Shown here piece by piece: positions 53,425-62,300 of a stretch of 64,000 nt of DNA. Location of the stretch: NCBI GenBank assembly GCA_965249185.1, contig CBDFLS010000002.1, forward strand, positions 1,054,001-1,118,000, given 5' to 3'. The notes under the pieces were generated by a model. That model ran no database searches. It saw only the letters and a program-made list of their open reading frames with translations, and was not told the origin of the DNA. The first letter of the stretch is position 1, and each line of letters starts with the position of its first letter. The translations under genes were made by a program, and so were the position numbers. Source of the stretch: CBDFLS01 sp965249185. GTDB lineage: Bacteria; Chloroflexota; Dehalococcoidia; Lucifugimonadales; Australimonadaceae.

Positions 53425-54780
53425 CTACCCTGGTGCTGGATGGAGCCCGGCGATACGCTCCAACACTTGCCGGAATACCTCCCGGGACACTGCCACCTCA
53501 GCAAGCTGAAACACCAACCTCCTGGCATGCCGCACCAGACGTCCACCCATCTTGATGAGCTTGGTCTGCACGCTTCGCAGTGACCAGTGTTTCACTGACT
53601 CTGGCAAAGTCAGCCTTCTCATGAAGTTGCCCAGGTTGTAGGCCAGCACAAACAGCCACAGCCTCACCTGGTTAGCAACGAACCTGTGACACGAGAGCCG
53701 CGTCCAGTTCAGGGCGTATTTACCTTCCTTGATCCACTGCTCGGCCGTGCCCCGCCCGTTGTAGAAGTGGGTTACGCCTGCCGGCGGTAGGTTGAGGTTG
53801 GTGACGACGAACCCGACCCTCGGGAATAGCTCACCCTGGCGCCACTCCACCTTGGCGACCACACGCCGGGGAATGTCCCAGCTCTGGGCCTGGTAAACGA
53901 AGTCGTGATACCGGACTACGGGCTTCCCTTCGACAGGCTCAGGGCAGGCTTTAGGCGGCCTGCCCACGGGCCGCTTCAGCAGGTGCCGGATGTTTCCTTG
54001 TAATACCTCGTTGGCCGGAAGCCGCATAGCGTAGCCAGTGTCCCTTGACTCCAGGTACTCGTACACCTCGGGCTTGGCAAAGGCAGCATCGGCCCGGAAC
54101 AGCAGCCGAACTCCTTTCTCCTGGTATCGCTTCACGACTGGCTCCAGAACCTCCCGCCACCGCTCAGCGCTGTGGACGTTGCCCGGGCGAAGCATTGCAC
54201 CTTCGCAATCTCCGAAATGGTTGAACAGGAAGAGCGGGTGATAACATACGGACTCGAAGTGGCCGTTGTAGGCGACTCCCTCTTGCTGCCCATGCACCGG
54301 GCTTTCAGAGCTGTCCATGTCTAGGATAACTCGCTGGTGAGATGTCTGGGCCATGGCCCTGTCCACCCACTCAACATTCAGGCGCGCAAGCCCATCCAGG
54401 TTTTCCTCTTCGGTTAACACCTCAGTCTCAAATCGGCTCATAGTATTGGTGCTGGCTGCCTGCTTATCAGTACCTTGCCACCCGACGATGACACGCATAG
54501 CCGGGTCTTGGGCAAGCCGTTCAGCGTCGTTGGTGTCCTCGTAGCCAGCGAGACGGCTATACACCGATTGTCTGAGCAAGGGCAACAGCGGGTGTTGCAC
54601 ATTGCGGCCGGTGCGGCTTTCATGGATATAATCGTTGGCTGTCTCTGTGAGCCCCAGAGCGGCATCAAGCTCGCGGCATGCCAGGAGTCCGGCGTCCGAG
54701 GTGATGGTAGCGCCACGAAAATCCAGGCGGACTCTGCGGTCGAATTGGAGCTTCAAAGGGGTGTCGGAGCTTTCACCCAT
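53425..54780 (-). CDS. IS1380-family transposase, copy A
   Basis: 451 residues, intact. The DDE-type core shows 'RVILDMDSSESPVHGQQEG' (first Asp), 'LLFRADAAFAKPEVYEYLE' (second Asp) and 'FYNGRGTAEQWIKEGKYALNWTR' (Glu), typical of IS1380. It differs from copy B at residue 98-99 (Tyr-Glu against Tyr-Gly) and by a few silent changes. Between 'RPVGRPPK' and 'KPVVRYHDF' it has an extra 'ACPEPVEG' encoded by a palindromic repeat. ATG follows GGAGG at 7 bases. Confidence 0.93.
   Translation of the reverse strand: MGESSDTPLKLQFDRRVRLDFRGATITSDAGLLACRELDAALGLTETANDYIHESRTGRNVQHPLLPLLRQSVYSRLAGYEDTNDAERLAQDPAMRVIVGWQGTDKQAASTNTMSRFETEVLTEEENLDGLARLNVEWVDRAMAQTSHQRVILDMDSSESPVHGQQEGVAYNGHFESVCYHPLFLFNHFGDCEGAMLRPGNVHSAERWREVLEPVVKRYQEKGVRLLFRADAAFAKPEVYEYLESRDTGYAMRLPANEVLQGNIRHLLKRPVGRPPKACPEPVEGKPVVRYHDFVYQAQSWDIPRRVVAKVEWRQGELFPRVGFVVTNLNLPPAGVTHFYNGRGTAEQWIKEGKYALNWTRLSCHRFVANQVRLWLFVLAYNLGNFMRRLTLPESVKHWSLRSVQTKLIKMGGRLVRHARRLVFQLAEVAVSREVFRQVLERIAGLHPAPG
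53926..53949 (-). repeat. palindromic repeat inserted in frame in transposase copy A
   Basis: The 24 bases contain CCCTTCGACAGGCTCAGGGC on the plus strand, an imperfect palindrome that belongs to a widespread dispersed repeat family. It adds eight codons (ACPEPVEG) to the transposase without breaking the frame. The same insertion is in copy B, so it predates the duplication of the element. Confidence 0.88.
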
Positions 54781-54937
54781 TGGGTGCCTCCAGCGAGATT
54801 GCGGTATCCAGAACTAGACCCGCTAGCTCGGCCAGTCTAGCACCCACACTGCCCATAATGCCCAGGTAGGCGGCTCAAATAGGCAGCACTCTTACCGGAT
54901 TACGACGCACCCACGCGGCTGATCTGGGAAATGTGGG

Positions 54938-55119
54938 GTAAGACGGTTCCATGGTGGCTGATCGCCTCCTGGTCGGTCCTCAAGTCCTTGTTGGTTTTGG
55001 CGTCTGAGCCACCGGTAGTAGGTGCTCTTAGGGATGCCCAGCTCTCTGAGGACCTTTCGCTTGGGGAGGGGAGACGAGGATACTTTGGTAACTACCTCTG
55101 CCTTCTCCGGGGCGCTCAT
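54938..55119 (-). pseudogene. IS3-family transposase OrfB, 5' fragment truncated by IS1380 copy A
   Basis: ATG 55117-55119 overlaps the stop of the OrfA gene (ATGA). The fragment encodes 'SSPLPKRKVLRELGIPKSTYYRWLRR', the helix-turn-helix start of IS3-type OrfB, then runs into IS1380 copy A at 54937 and stops inside it at 54892. The integrase core with its DDE residues is missing, so this IS3 element cannot transpose on its own. Confidence 0.85.
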
Positions 55120-55448
55120 CCGCTGGTGCCGGTGGCGTCCTGGGGCACTGGGATAGCCGTTTTTTTGAGACGGTACGCCTCCAGCGACAGATCGGCCACT
55201 AGCTCCTTGAGTTCCCCGTTCTCTCGCTTGAGCTGCCCTACCTCATGCTGAGTGGCGTCCCGAACCGAGTCACGGGTTAACCTCTCCTTGCCCGCCTCCA
55301 TGAACTCTTTGGTCCACGAGTAGTAAGAGTGGGGCTTGATCCCCTCCCGCCGGCACAGGTCGTTGACTGTGACCTCGCGGAGGAAGCCCTCCAGAACAAT
55401 TCGGATCTTCTCTTCGGGGGTGTTCTTACGTCGGGCAGCCGCCTTCAC
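55116..55448 (-). CDS. IS3-family transposase OrfA (helix-turn-helix), probably lacking its native start
   Basis: 110 residues from GTG 55448. 'KNTPEEKIRIVLEGFLREVTVNDLCRREGI' and 'YYSWTKEFMEAGKERL' form the HTH_Tnp_1 domain, and 'EVGQLKRENGELKELVADLSLE' the leucine-zipper-like coiled coil that assembles the transposase. Family-like sequence continues in frame upstream of the GTG ('SKAEAAEERSERTRSFVRTV', about 55449-55508), yet no ATG is present there. The true 5' end was probably lost when the IS110-family element inserted next to it. It overlaps the truncated OrfB. Confidence 0.75.
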   Translation of the reverse strand: MKAAARRKNTPEEKIRIVLEGFLREVTVNDLCRREGIKPHSYYSWTKEFMEAGKERLTRDSVRDATQHEVGQLKRENGELKELVADLSLEAYRLKKTAIPVPQDATGTSG

Positions 55449-55559
55449 TGTGCGGACGAAAGACCTGGTCCGCTCGCTTCGTTCCTCGGCGGCCTCTGCT
55501 TTGCTTACTTCTAATTGGGACTGCGATAATCTTTCCCGGGCCTTCTCGGGTCGGGTCTG

Positions 55560-55745
55560 ACCCGAAATGGGACCGGCGCAGTGCCTTTAATGGGATCTGT
55601 CGACCTCGTTCTCGAGGCGGCCCAACCCGCCCACCGACCAGGTGAGCAAGTGACCTGATAGGAGCCTGGCCAAAGGCCCCGTCGCAGTCCTGTCCGCTCT
55701 CCTGGCCTGTTGGAGCCATCTTACTCAAGAGCGAGGAGGCAGTCT
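55560..55745 (+). ncRNA. candidate IS110 bridge-RNA region (non-coding 5' end of the element)
   Basis: The 186 bases upstream of the IS110 transposase carry no gene and contain several short self-complementary segments, for example CTCGTTCTCGAG and TGGCCAAAGGCC. IS110-group elements are known to express a structured bridge RNA from the non-coding end next to the recombinase, which pairs with donor and target DNA. Position and size fit. I did not derive a full structure or guide loops, so this is inference from the family. Confidence 0.4.
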
Positions 55746-56825
55746 GTGACCACTAGCAGCGGATTGGATGGTGTCGCCAGGGTGATCGTTGGTGTTGACA
55801 CGCACCTGGACGAACACGTAGCTGTGGCAATCGACCACCATGGAACGCGCCTGGGTGAATACCGGCTAGGGACGACGGCCAAGGGCTACGAGGACCTGGA
55901 GACCTGGGCTATCGGCCTGGGCCAGGTCGCCACCTTTGGCGTCGAAGGTACCGGCTCATATGGAGGGGGGCTGGCTCGACACCTTGCTCGGTGTGGCCAC
56001 AAAGTTATCGAGGTCAACCGACCAGACAGGTCCACACGCCGTAGACTGGACAAAAGCGACCCTCTCGACGCTGAAATGGCCGCACGATCTGTCCTCGCCG
56101 GGGTGGCTCGGGAGTCTCCCAAGTCAGGTGTGGACAAGGTGGAGATGATCCGGGTGCTCAAGATTGTCAAGGACTCTGCGATGAAGGCCCGCACGCAGGC
56201 CATCAACCAGATGAAAGCCCTTGTGGTCACCGCGCCTGTTGAGTTGCGAGAGGAATTGGCCGGACTAAATGCCCGGAGGCTTGTAGATCGCTGCATTAGC
56301 TTTCGCCCGGGTAGGCTGGCGACGCCGGTAGCAGCAGCTAAGCATGCACTTCGGCTGCTTGCCCGTCGTCACAGCCAGCTCACCTGCGAGATCGAAGGTG
56401 TCGACGAGGAGCTGGCCCGGCTCACCGCGGAGACTGCGTCGGCATTGGTCCACACCTTCGGAGTCGGAGCGGACACCGCAGCCACGCTTCTCGTGACTGC
56501 CGGCAGCAATCCCGAGCGACTGAGGTCTGAGCCCGCCTTCGCCGCCCTGTACGGAGTGAACCCCATTCCTGCCTCTTCAGGCAAGACCGAACGCCACCGA
56601 CTCAACCGCGGAGGCGATCGACAAGCCAATGCCGCTCTCTATCGCGTTGTCCTTGTGAGACTCCGCTACGATGAGCGGACGAGGGAGTATATGCGGCGTC
56701 GCACCAGGGAGGGGATGACAAAGTCCGAGGTCATCCGCTGCCTCAAACGCTACGTCGCTCGTCAGATCTTCGCCATCTTGCATGAGATCGGACGCAAGAA
56801 CCTGGCTCTACCAGCAGCCGCTTGA
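55746..56825 (+). CDS. IS110-family transposase (DEDD recombinase)
   Basis: 359 residues from GTG 55746, which follows AGGAGG by 7 bases; an upstream in-frame TTG at 55710 has no site. The N-terminal RuvC-like DEDD domain shows 'IVGVDTHLDEHVAVAID' (Asp), 'ATFGVEGTGSYGGGLARHL' (Glu) and 'KSDPLDAEMAARSVL' (Asp pair). The C-terminal Transposase_20 domain has 'FGVGADTAATLLVTAG', 'FAALYGVNPIPASSGKTERHRLNRGGDRQANAALYRV' with the catalytic Ser. The enzyme inserts its element by RNA-guided recombination. The gene appears intact. Confidence 0.93.
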   Translation: MTTSSGLDGVARVIVGVDTHLDEHVAVAIDHHGTRLGEYRLGTTAKGYEDLETWAIGLGQVATFGVEGTGSYGGGLARHLARCGHKVIEVNRPDRSTRRRLDKSDPLDAEMAARSVLAGVARESPKSGVDKVEMIRVLKIVKDSAMKARTQAINQMKALVVTAPVELREELAGLNARRLVDRCISFRPGRLATPVAAAKHALRLLARRHSQLTCEIEGVDEELARLTAETASALVHTFGVGADTAATLLVTAGSNPERLRSEPAFAALYGVNPIPASSGKTERHRLNRGGDRQANAALYRVVLVRLRYDERTREYMRRRTREGMTKSEVIRCLKRYVARQIFAILHEIGRKNLALPAAA

Positions 56826-56832
56826 CATCTAT

Positions 56833-56853
56833 AGGAGCATCACATCTGCTCCT
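56833..56853 (+). terminator. hairpin after the IS110 transposase gene
   Basis: AGGAGCA (56833-56839) pairs perfectly with TGCTCCT (56847-56853) around a 7-base loop, followed by TTCTG. It lies 8 bases after the stop and probably ends the transposase transcript. Confidence 0.55.
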
Positions 56854-56921
56854 TTCTGTGGGTATCTCTACCCTCATTTCAGGAGCTCACACCACCCTCC
56901 GACTCTCGGGTTTTCCTACCC

Positions 56922-57161
56922 TTATATGTGTCCCATTATCGCTGACGGTCTACAGTCTACCGGCTTTTCAGCCTGCCCTGGCCCGGCGCCAAATAACTAC
57001 GCCGCCCGATCCAGCAACTGGGTCTTCCATTGCGTGATCTGGTTCGGGTGCACATCGAACTGGCTTGCCAGCTCCGAAAGTGTCCGGTCGCCGCGCACTG
57101 CGGCAAGAGCCACCTTCGCCTTGAACTCTGCCGAGTGGTTACGGCGGGGTCGTCTGCTCAT
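56922..57161 (-). pseudogene. second IS3-family OrfA remnant with internal stop
   Basis: ATG 57159-57161 follows AGGAGCGAGAG. The translation 'RRNHSAEFKAKVALAAVRGD' then 'TLSELASQFDVHPNQITQWK' is the conserved N-terminus of IS3-type OrfA proteins. After 54 residues a TAG (56997-56999) interrupts the frame at 'LLDRAA*LFG', where relatives have a Glu codon; family-like sequence (GQAEKPVD) resumes briefly and then ends at 56922. OrfB is absent. It belongs to an IS3 subgroup different from the fragment at 54938-55448. Confidence 0.8.
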
Positions 57162-57396
57162 CTCTCGCTCCTGTCTCCGAGAGCACTATCATGCCCTCAA
57201 TCAGGCAGCGATTCCACTTATCCCCCTGGTCAGATTTCCGGAGCCACTTCTTAAGTTTACTATAGCCAGAACCACGTTTGAGTTTGTCGTTACGATCAGA
57301 AACCCTATTTCATCGGTCCAAGAGCCTGACTATCCTCCCGACGACATAGTGTCACAGACAAAGGATCCCCTATTGGACTAGGTGGTGGATTTTAAG
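57162..57396. other. leftover sequence between IS remnants
   Basis: This 235-base stretch between the IS3 OrfA remnant and IS1380 copy B contains no recognisable gene. Its AT content is higher than that of the chromosomal genes, suggesting residue of the accessory DNA into which the elements jumped. Confidence 0.5.
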
Positions 57397-57553
57397 CCCA
57401 CATTTCCCAGATCAGCCGCGTGGGTGCGTCGTAATCCGGTAAGAGTGCTGCCTATTTGAGCCGCCTACCTGGGCATTATGAGCAGTGTGGGTGCTAGACT
57501 GGCCGAGCTAGCGGGCCTAGTTCTGGATACCGCAATCTCGCTGGAGGCACCCA

Positions 57554-58909
57554 ATGGGTGAAAGCTCCGACACCCCTTTGAAGCTCCAATTCGACCGCAG
57601 AGTCCGCCTGGATTTTCGTGGCGCTACCATCACCTCGGACGCCGGACTCCTGGCGTGCCGCGAGCTTGATGCCGCTCTGGGGCTCACAGAGACAGCCAAC
57701 GATTATATCCATGAAAGCCGCACCGGCCGCAATGTGCAACACCCGCTGTTGCCCTTGCTCAGACAATCGGTGTATAGCCGTCTCGCTGGCTACGGGGACA
57801 CCAACGACGCTGAACGGCTTGCCCAAGACCCGGCTATGCGTGTCATCGTCGGGTGGCAAGGTACTGATAAGCAGGCAGCCAGCACCAATACTATGAGCCG
57901 ATTTGAGACTGAGGTGTTAACCGAAGAGGAAAACCTGGATGGGCTTGCGCGCCTGAATGTTGAGTGGGTGGACAGGGCCATGGCCCAGACATCTCACCAG
58001 CGAGTTATCCTAGACATGGACAGCTCTGAAAGCCCGGTGCATGGGCAGCAAGAGGGAGTCGCCTACAACGGCCACTTCGAGTCCGTATGTTATCACCCGC
58101 TCTTCCTGTTCAACCATTTCGGAGATTGCGAAGGTGCAATGCTTCGCCCGGGCAACGTCCACAGCGCTGAGCGGTGGCGGGAGGTTCTGGAGCCAGTCGT
58201 GAAGCGATACCAGGAGAAAGGAGTTCGGCTGCTGTTCCGGGCCGATGCTGCCTTTGCCAAGCCCGAGGTGTACGAGTACCTGGAGTCAAGGGACACTGGC
58301 TACGCTATGCGGCTTCCGGCCAACGAGGTATTACAAGGAAACATCCGGCACCTGCTGAAGCGGCCCGTGGGCAGGCCGCCTAAAGCCTGCCCTGAGCCTG
58401 TCGAAGGGAAGCCCGTAGTCCGGTATCACGACTTCGTTTACCAGGCCCAGAGCTGGGACATTCCCCGGCGTGTGGTCGCCAAGGTGGAGTGGCGCCAGGG
58501 TGAGCTATTCCCGAGGGTCGGGTTCGTCGTCACCAACCTCAACCTACCGCCGGCAGGCGTAACCCACTTCTACAACGGGCGGGGCACGGCCGAGCAGTGG
58601 ATCAAGGAAGGTAAATACGCCCTGAACTGGACGCGGCTCTCGTGTCACAGGTTCGTTGCTAACCAGGTGAGGCTGTGGCTGTTTGTGCTGGCCTACAACC
58701 TGGGCAACTTCATGAGAAGGCTGACTTTGCCAGAGTCAGTGAAACACTGGTCACTGCGAAGCGTGCAGACCAAGCTCATCAAGATGGGTGGACGTCTGGT
58801 GCGGCATGCCAGGAGGTTGGTGTTTCAGCTTGCTGAGGTGGCAGTGTCCCGGGAGGTATTCCGGCAAGTGTTGGAGCGTATCGCCGGGCTCCATCCAGCA
58901 CCAGGGTAG
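57554..58909 (+). CDS. IS1380-family transposase, copy B
   Basis: 451 residues, intact, with the same DDE residues as copy A ('LDMDSSESP', 'FRADAAFAKP', 'GTAEQWIKEGK') and the same inserted 'ACPEPVEG'. It has Gly where copy A has Glu in 'AGYGDTNDAERL'; Glu or Gly at this helix-flanking position should not abolish function. Because both transposases look intact and the ends match, the pair could mobilise the DNA between them as a composite transposon. Confidence 0.94.
   Translation: MGESSDTPLKLQFDRRVRLDFRGATITSDAGLLACRELDAALGLTETANDYIHESRTGRNVQHPLLPLLRQSVYSRLAGYGDTNDAERLAQDPAMRVIVGWQGTDKQAASTNTMSRFETEVLTEEENLDGLARLNVEWVDRAMAQTSHQRVILDMDSSESPVHGQQEGVAYNGHFESVCYHPLFLFNHFGDCEGAMLRPGNVHSAERWREVLEPVVKRYQEKGVRLLFRADAAFAKPEVYEYLESRDTGYAMRLPANEVLQGNIRHLLKRPVGRPPKACPEPVEGKPVVRYHDFVYQAQSWDIPRRVVAKVEWRQGELFPRVGFVVTNLNLPPAGVTHFYNGRGTAEQWIKEGKYALNWTRLSCHRFVANQVRLWLFVLAYNLGNFMRRLTLPESVKHWSLRSVQTKLIKMGGRLVRHARRLVFQLAEVAVSREVFRQVLERIAGLHPAPG
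58385..58408 (+). repeat. palindromic repeat inserted in frame in transposase copy B
   Basis: GCCTGCCCTGAGCCTGTCG followed by AAGGG is the same dispersed repeat as in copy A, at the exactly symmetrical position. It codes for ACPEPVEG. A degenerate relative stands between genes at 9588-9633. Confidence 0.88.
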
Positions 58910-59160
58910 CGATTATCCTTGAGGTCATCAGAGGTGAAGAGAGGCAACCAAGGGCGAGGTGCGCGCCCGGAGGAGTTTGAAGGGAGTGCAAACGTGGTGA
59001 AAGCCACCTCCGCTGCCTGGGGCCGCTAACTCACCACGCCGAGAGATGGTTTTGTGCGCTTGATTGGATGGTTGACGGCATCCGTGACTGATACTACGAT
59101 GGCTCTCGTCGAGGATGGTGCGTTGCTTGGACCCAGGCAGCTTGATATGGGTAATTCCGG

Positions 59161-59313
59161 TTAAGATGTCATGTACTAGCTATTTATGGGCTTAAAAGCG
59201 TTGTACGTTTGGCAGATAATGGGGTAGCCTTGAGTTGTATTCCGCACATGGTTTGAAGTCAGCTTGGCGGCGCATGCCGCCCACGAACGCCTTAAGGAGG
59301 CGGCACGTCTTCG
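59161..59313 (+). promoter_or_regulatory. leader region of the giant FN3/FG-GAP gene
   Basis: The first part (to about 59250) is AT-rich with GATAAT at 59215-59220 as a possible -10 box but no good -35. A small hairpin GGCGGC-GCAT-GCCGCC (about 59268-59283) and AAGGAGG (59294-59300) precede the start codon. Insertion of IS1380 copy B just upstream may have displaced or replaced the native promoter. Confidence 0.4.
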
Positions 59314-62300
59314 ATGCGGTCTAGCTCCCGGTCCCAGAGATTAGCCATAGCGGCGATGGTCGCTGTCTTGGCCTTGCTGTCGGAGTCCACCGTCCCGTTG
59401 ACCACGTCTGCGCAGAGTGAGACCCCTCCCGACAAGCCGTCCGGGCTGTCCACCGAGGCCGGCGACACCCAGGTGAGATTGAGCTGGGAGGACCCGGAAG
59501 ATTCGACGATAGACGAGTACGAGCTATGGCAGATTGCCGAACGCGCAACGCTCACTGCCGCCAACACCGATTTGGACGATCAGTTCGGGAATTCTATCGC
59601 GGTGGCCGGCGACGCGGCAGTGGTCGGGATGCCCGGGGACGACGACACTCAGAACAACTCCGGGGCAGTCCTCGCGTTCACCCGTGATTCCAACGGCGAC
59701 TGGAGCCAGGCGGCGAAGCTCAAAGCCGGCGATGCCGGAGCGGATGATAACTTCGGCACTTCTGTAGCGCTGGACGGTAACACTATGGTCGTAGGCGCGT
59801 TCTGGGACGATGACAACGGCTCGCAGTCCGGCTCGGTCTATGTATTCACCGAGCCCACCGGCGGCTGGGGCGACTGGGACTCCCTGAATGACCTTGCCAA
59901 GGCCGCTTTGACGGCCAAGATCGTCCCCGCCGGCGCCGCTGCGGGCGACGAGTTCGGACGTTCCGTGGCGGTGGACGATAGCACTGGGGCCATCGTGGCC
60001 GGGGCATGGCACGACGGCAGCAACGAAGGTTCGGCCTACGTCTTCACCGAACCCACCGGCGGCTGGAGCGGCTGGGGCACCTTGACTGACCCTGCCAAGG
60101 CCAATTTGACGGCTACGCTCACCGCCTCCAACGCTGCGGTGAACGACTACTTCGGCCATTCCGTGGCAGTGGACGGTGACACCGTTCTGATTGGGGCGAG
60201 CGGGAGAGACAGCGGCAAGGGTGCGGTGTACGTATTTACCAAGCCCGAGACCGACGGCGGTTGGACCGGCAACTTAGATATCGACACTGGTGACGCGACC
60301 AAGCTCACCGCCTCCGATGGCGCTAACGACGATTTCTTGGGTGCTTCCGTAGCGATCGACGATGGCACCGCCGTGATCGGGGCGATCGGGGATGACGCGA
60401 ACGAAGACGACGGCGACAACACCAATGACCTCACCAATGCCGGTTCGGCTTACGTTTTCATCGAAGGTCCTAACGGGTGGAGTCAGGCGGCCAAGCTCAC
60501 CGCCTCCGACCGCGAGGTCGATGCCCGAGACGACAGCCAGTTTGGGATTTCCGTAGCGGTGAGCGGTGACATCGTCGTTGTCGGGGCGGACGGAGTCGAC
60601 CAAAGCGCCACCGAGACCAACTTCGGTGCGGCCTACGTCTTCACCAAGCCCGCCACCGGCTGGGCCGACAATACCGAGACGGCCAAGCTCACCGCCTCCG
60701 ACCGCAACACTAACCACGATTTCGGCTCTTCCGTCGCAATAGACGGTGACACGGTCGTGGTTGGAGCGGAGGGAAAGGACAGCGGCGAAGGCGCGGCCTA
60801 CGTGTTCGACATCGTGGACTGGGAAGACATCGCCGATAGTGACGCGGCGACCACGTCCTACATCGTGACCGGTCTAACCAACGACATCGACCACACCTTC
60901 CGCGTGCGCGCGGCGGTTGACGGCACCGAAGCCAGCGATCCGTCCGTCTCCGTGGCAGGGACTCCGAAGGCGGCCTCCTACGCTCCGGCGAGACCCCTAA
61001 ACTTTTCCATTACGCAGACAGGGATTGGTGAGGTGGAGTTGACGTGGGACGCGCACGGCTACCCGCTGACCGTCACCGGTTATGAGTACAGCCAGGACGA
61101 CGGCGGCGGCGTCACTTGGACCCCCATCGCAGATAGCGATTCCAGTACGGTCTCCTACACCGTCACTAGCCTTTACAGCATCCCGTACACCTTCGCTGTC
61201 CGCGCCGTCAATAGCGCCTTCAACAAAGATGTCAACAGCGACCGTTTGACGGCGTCCGACTCCCGGTCCGTGACTATCGTCGCCAACATACCGGCGGCGC
61301 CCGACTCCTACTCCGCCGTCGCGGGCGACAAACAAGTGTGGCTCGGCTGGAGAAGCCCCGCAGATTTCACCATATCCGGGTATGAGTACCGGCAGAAGGA
61401 GGGCACCGACGCCTTCGACGTTTTAGAGACAATCCCCGGGAGCAGGTCCGGGACCACCTTCCATATCGTGACCGGCCTGACCAACGGCACGGGGTACACC
61501 TTCCAGGTCCGCGCCGTGAACGCGGCTGGGAAGAGCGATTGGTCCGGCGAGCAGTCTGCGACGCCGGTGGCGGCGTCTTCGGCCCCGGTCAAACCCGAAG
61601 GCTTTTCCGCCAGACAGACCGGCATCGGCCAAGTGGAATTGACCTGGGAGGCGAGTTCCAACCCGTTGAACGTCACCGGTTACCAGTTCAAACAGAACAG
61701 CGGCTCTTGGACCACGATCCCAAATAGCGATTCCAGCACCGTCTCCCACATCATCACTAGCCTGACCCAGGGCGTCACGTACACCTTCCGGGTCCGCGCC
61801 GTCAACAGCGCCGGTTCAACCGAGTCCGACTCCCAGCCCGTGACTGTCGTAGACGTACCGGCAGCGCCCGCCCCATTCGCCGCCAAGGCCGGCGACACCC
61901 AGGTGCGGCTGACCTGGAACGACCCCGGCAATGCGTCCATAACCAAGTACCAGCTTTGGCAGTTTCCTAAAAAGCTGATCGCCGACAAACCCACGAAGTA
62001 CGACGAGTTCGGGTATTCCGTCGCCGTGGACGGTGACACCCTGGTGATTGGGGCACTTGGGGACGACCCCGGCAATACCGGCGCGGCCTACGTCTTCACC
62101 AGGGGCGCCGGGGGCTGGTCCCAGGTGGGCAAGCTCACCGCTGCAGATCGCGGGCTTGATGCCGGCTTCGGGCATGCGGTCGCCGTGCATGGTGACACCA
62201 TCGTCGTCGGAGCGTACGAGGAGGACCACCCCAACCCCGACGACCCCAACAACGATTTCAACGATGTTGGCGCTGCATACGTCTTCACCATGCCCGCCAC

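Larger units (their letters stand above)
53174..54937 (-). mobile_element. IS1380-family element, copy A
   Basis: The 1764-base segment is the inverted counterpart of 57397-59160; the match starts and ends at the same element positions in both. Terminal sequences read inward are CCCACATTTCCCAGATCA and CCGGAATTACCCATATCA, an imperfect inverted repeat sharing ATT/CCCA/ATCA positions. One intact transposase gene fills most of it, plus a 250-base non-coding tail (53174-53424). The bases outside its two ends (TTTAC and GTAAG) are not a direct repeat, unlike copy B. Confidence 0.9.
57397..59160 (+). mobile_element. IS1380-family element, copy B
   Basis: 1764 bases, the same length as copy A and almost identical in inverted orientation. 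I can see only about four single-base differences (two in the leader, one silent and one changing Glu to Gly in the transposase). The non-coding tail (58910-59160) follows the gene. The very high identity implies recent transposition or gene conversion between the copies. Confidence 0.92.
57392..59165. repeat. TTAAG direct repeats flanking IS1380 copy B (target-site duplication)
   Basis: TTAAG at 57392-57396 and again at 59161-59165 immediately flanks copy B on both sides. IS1380 elements normally duplicate 4 bases on insertion, so one of the five matched bases is probably part of the element's end or chance. The duplication shows that copy B inserted here as a unit and has not been rearranged since. 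Confidence 0.75.
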
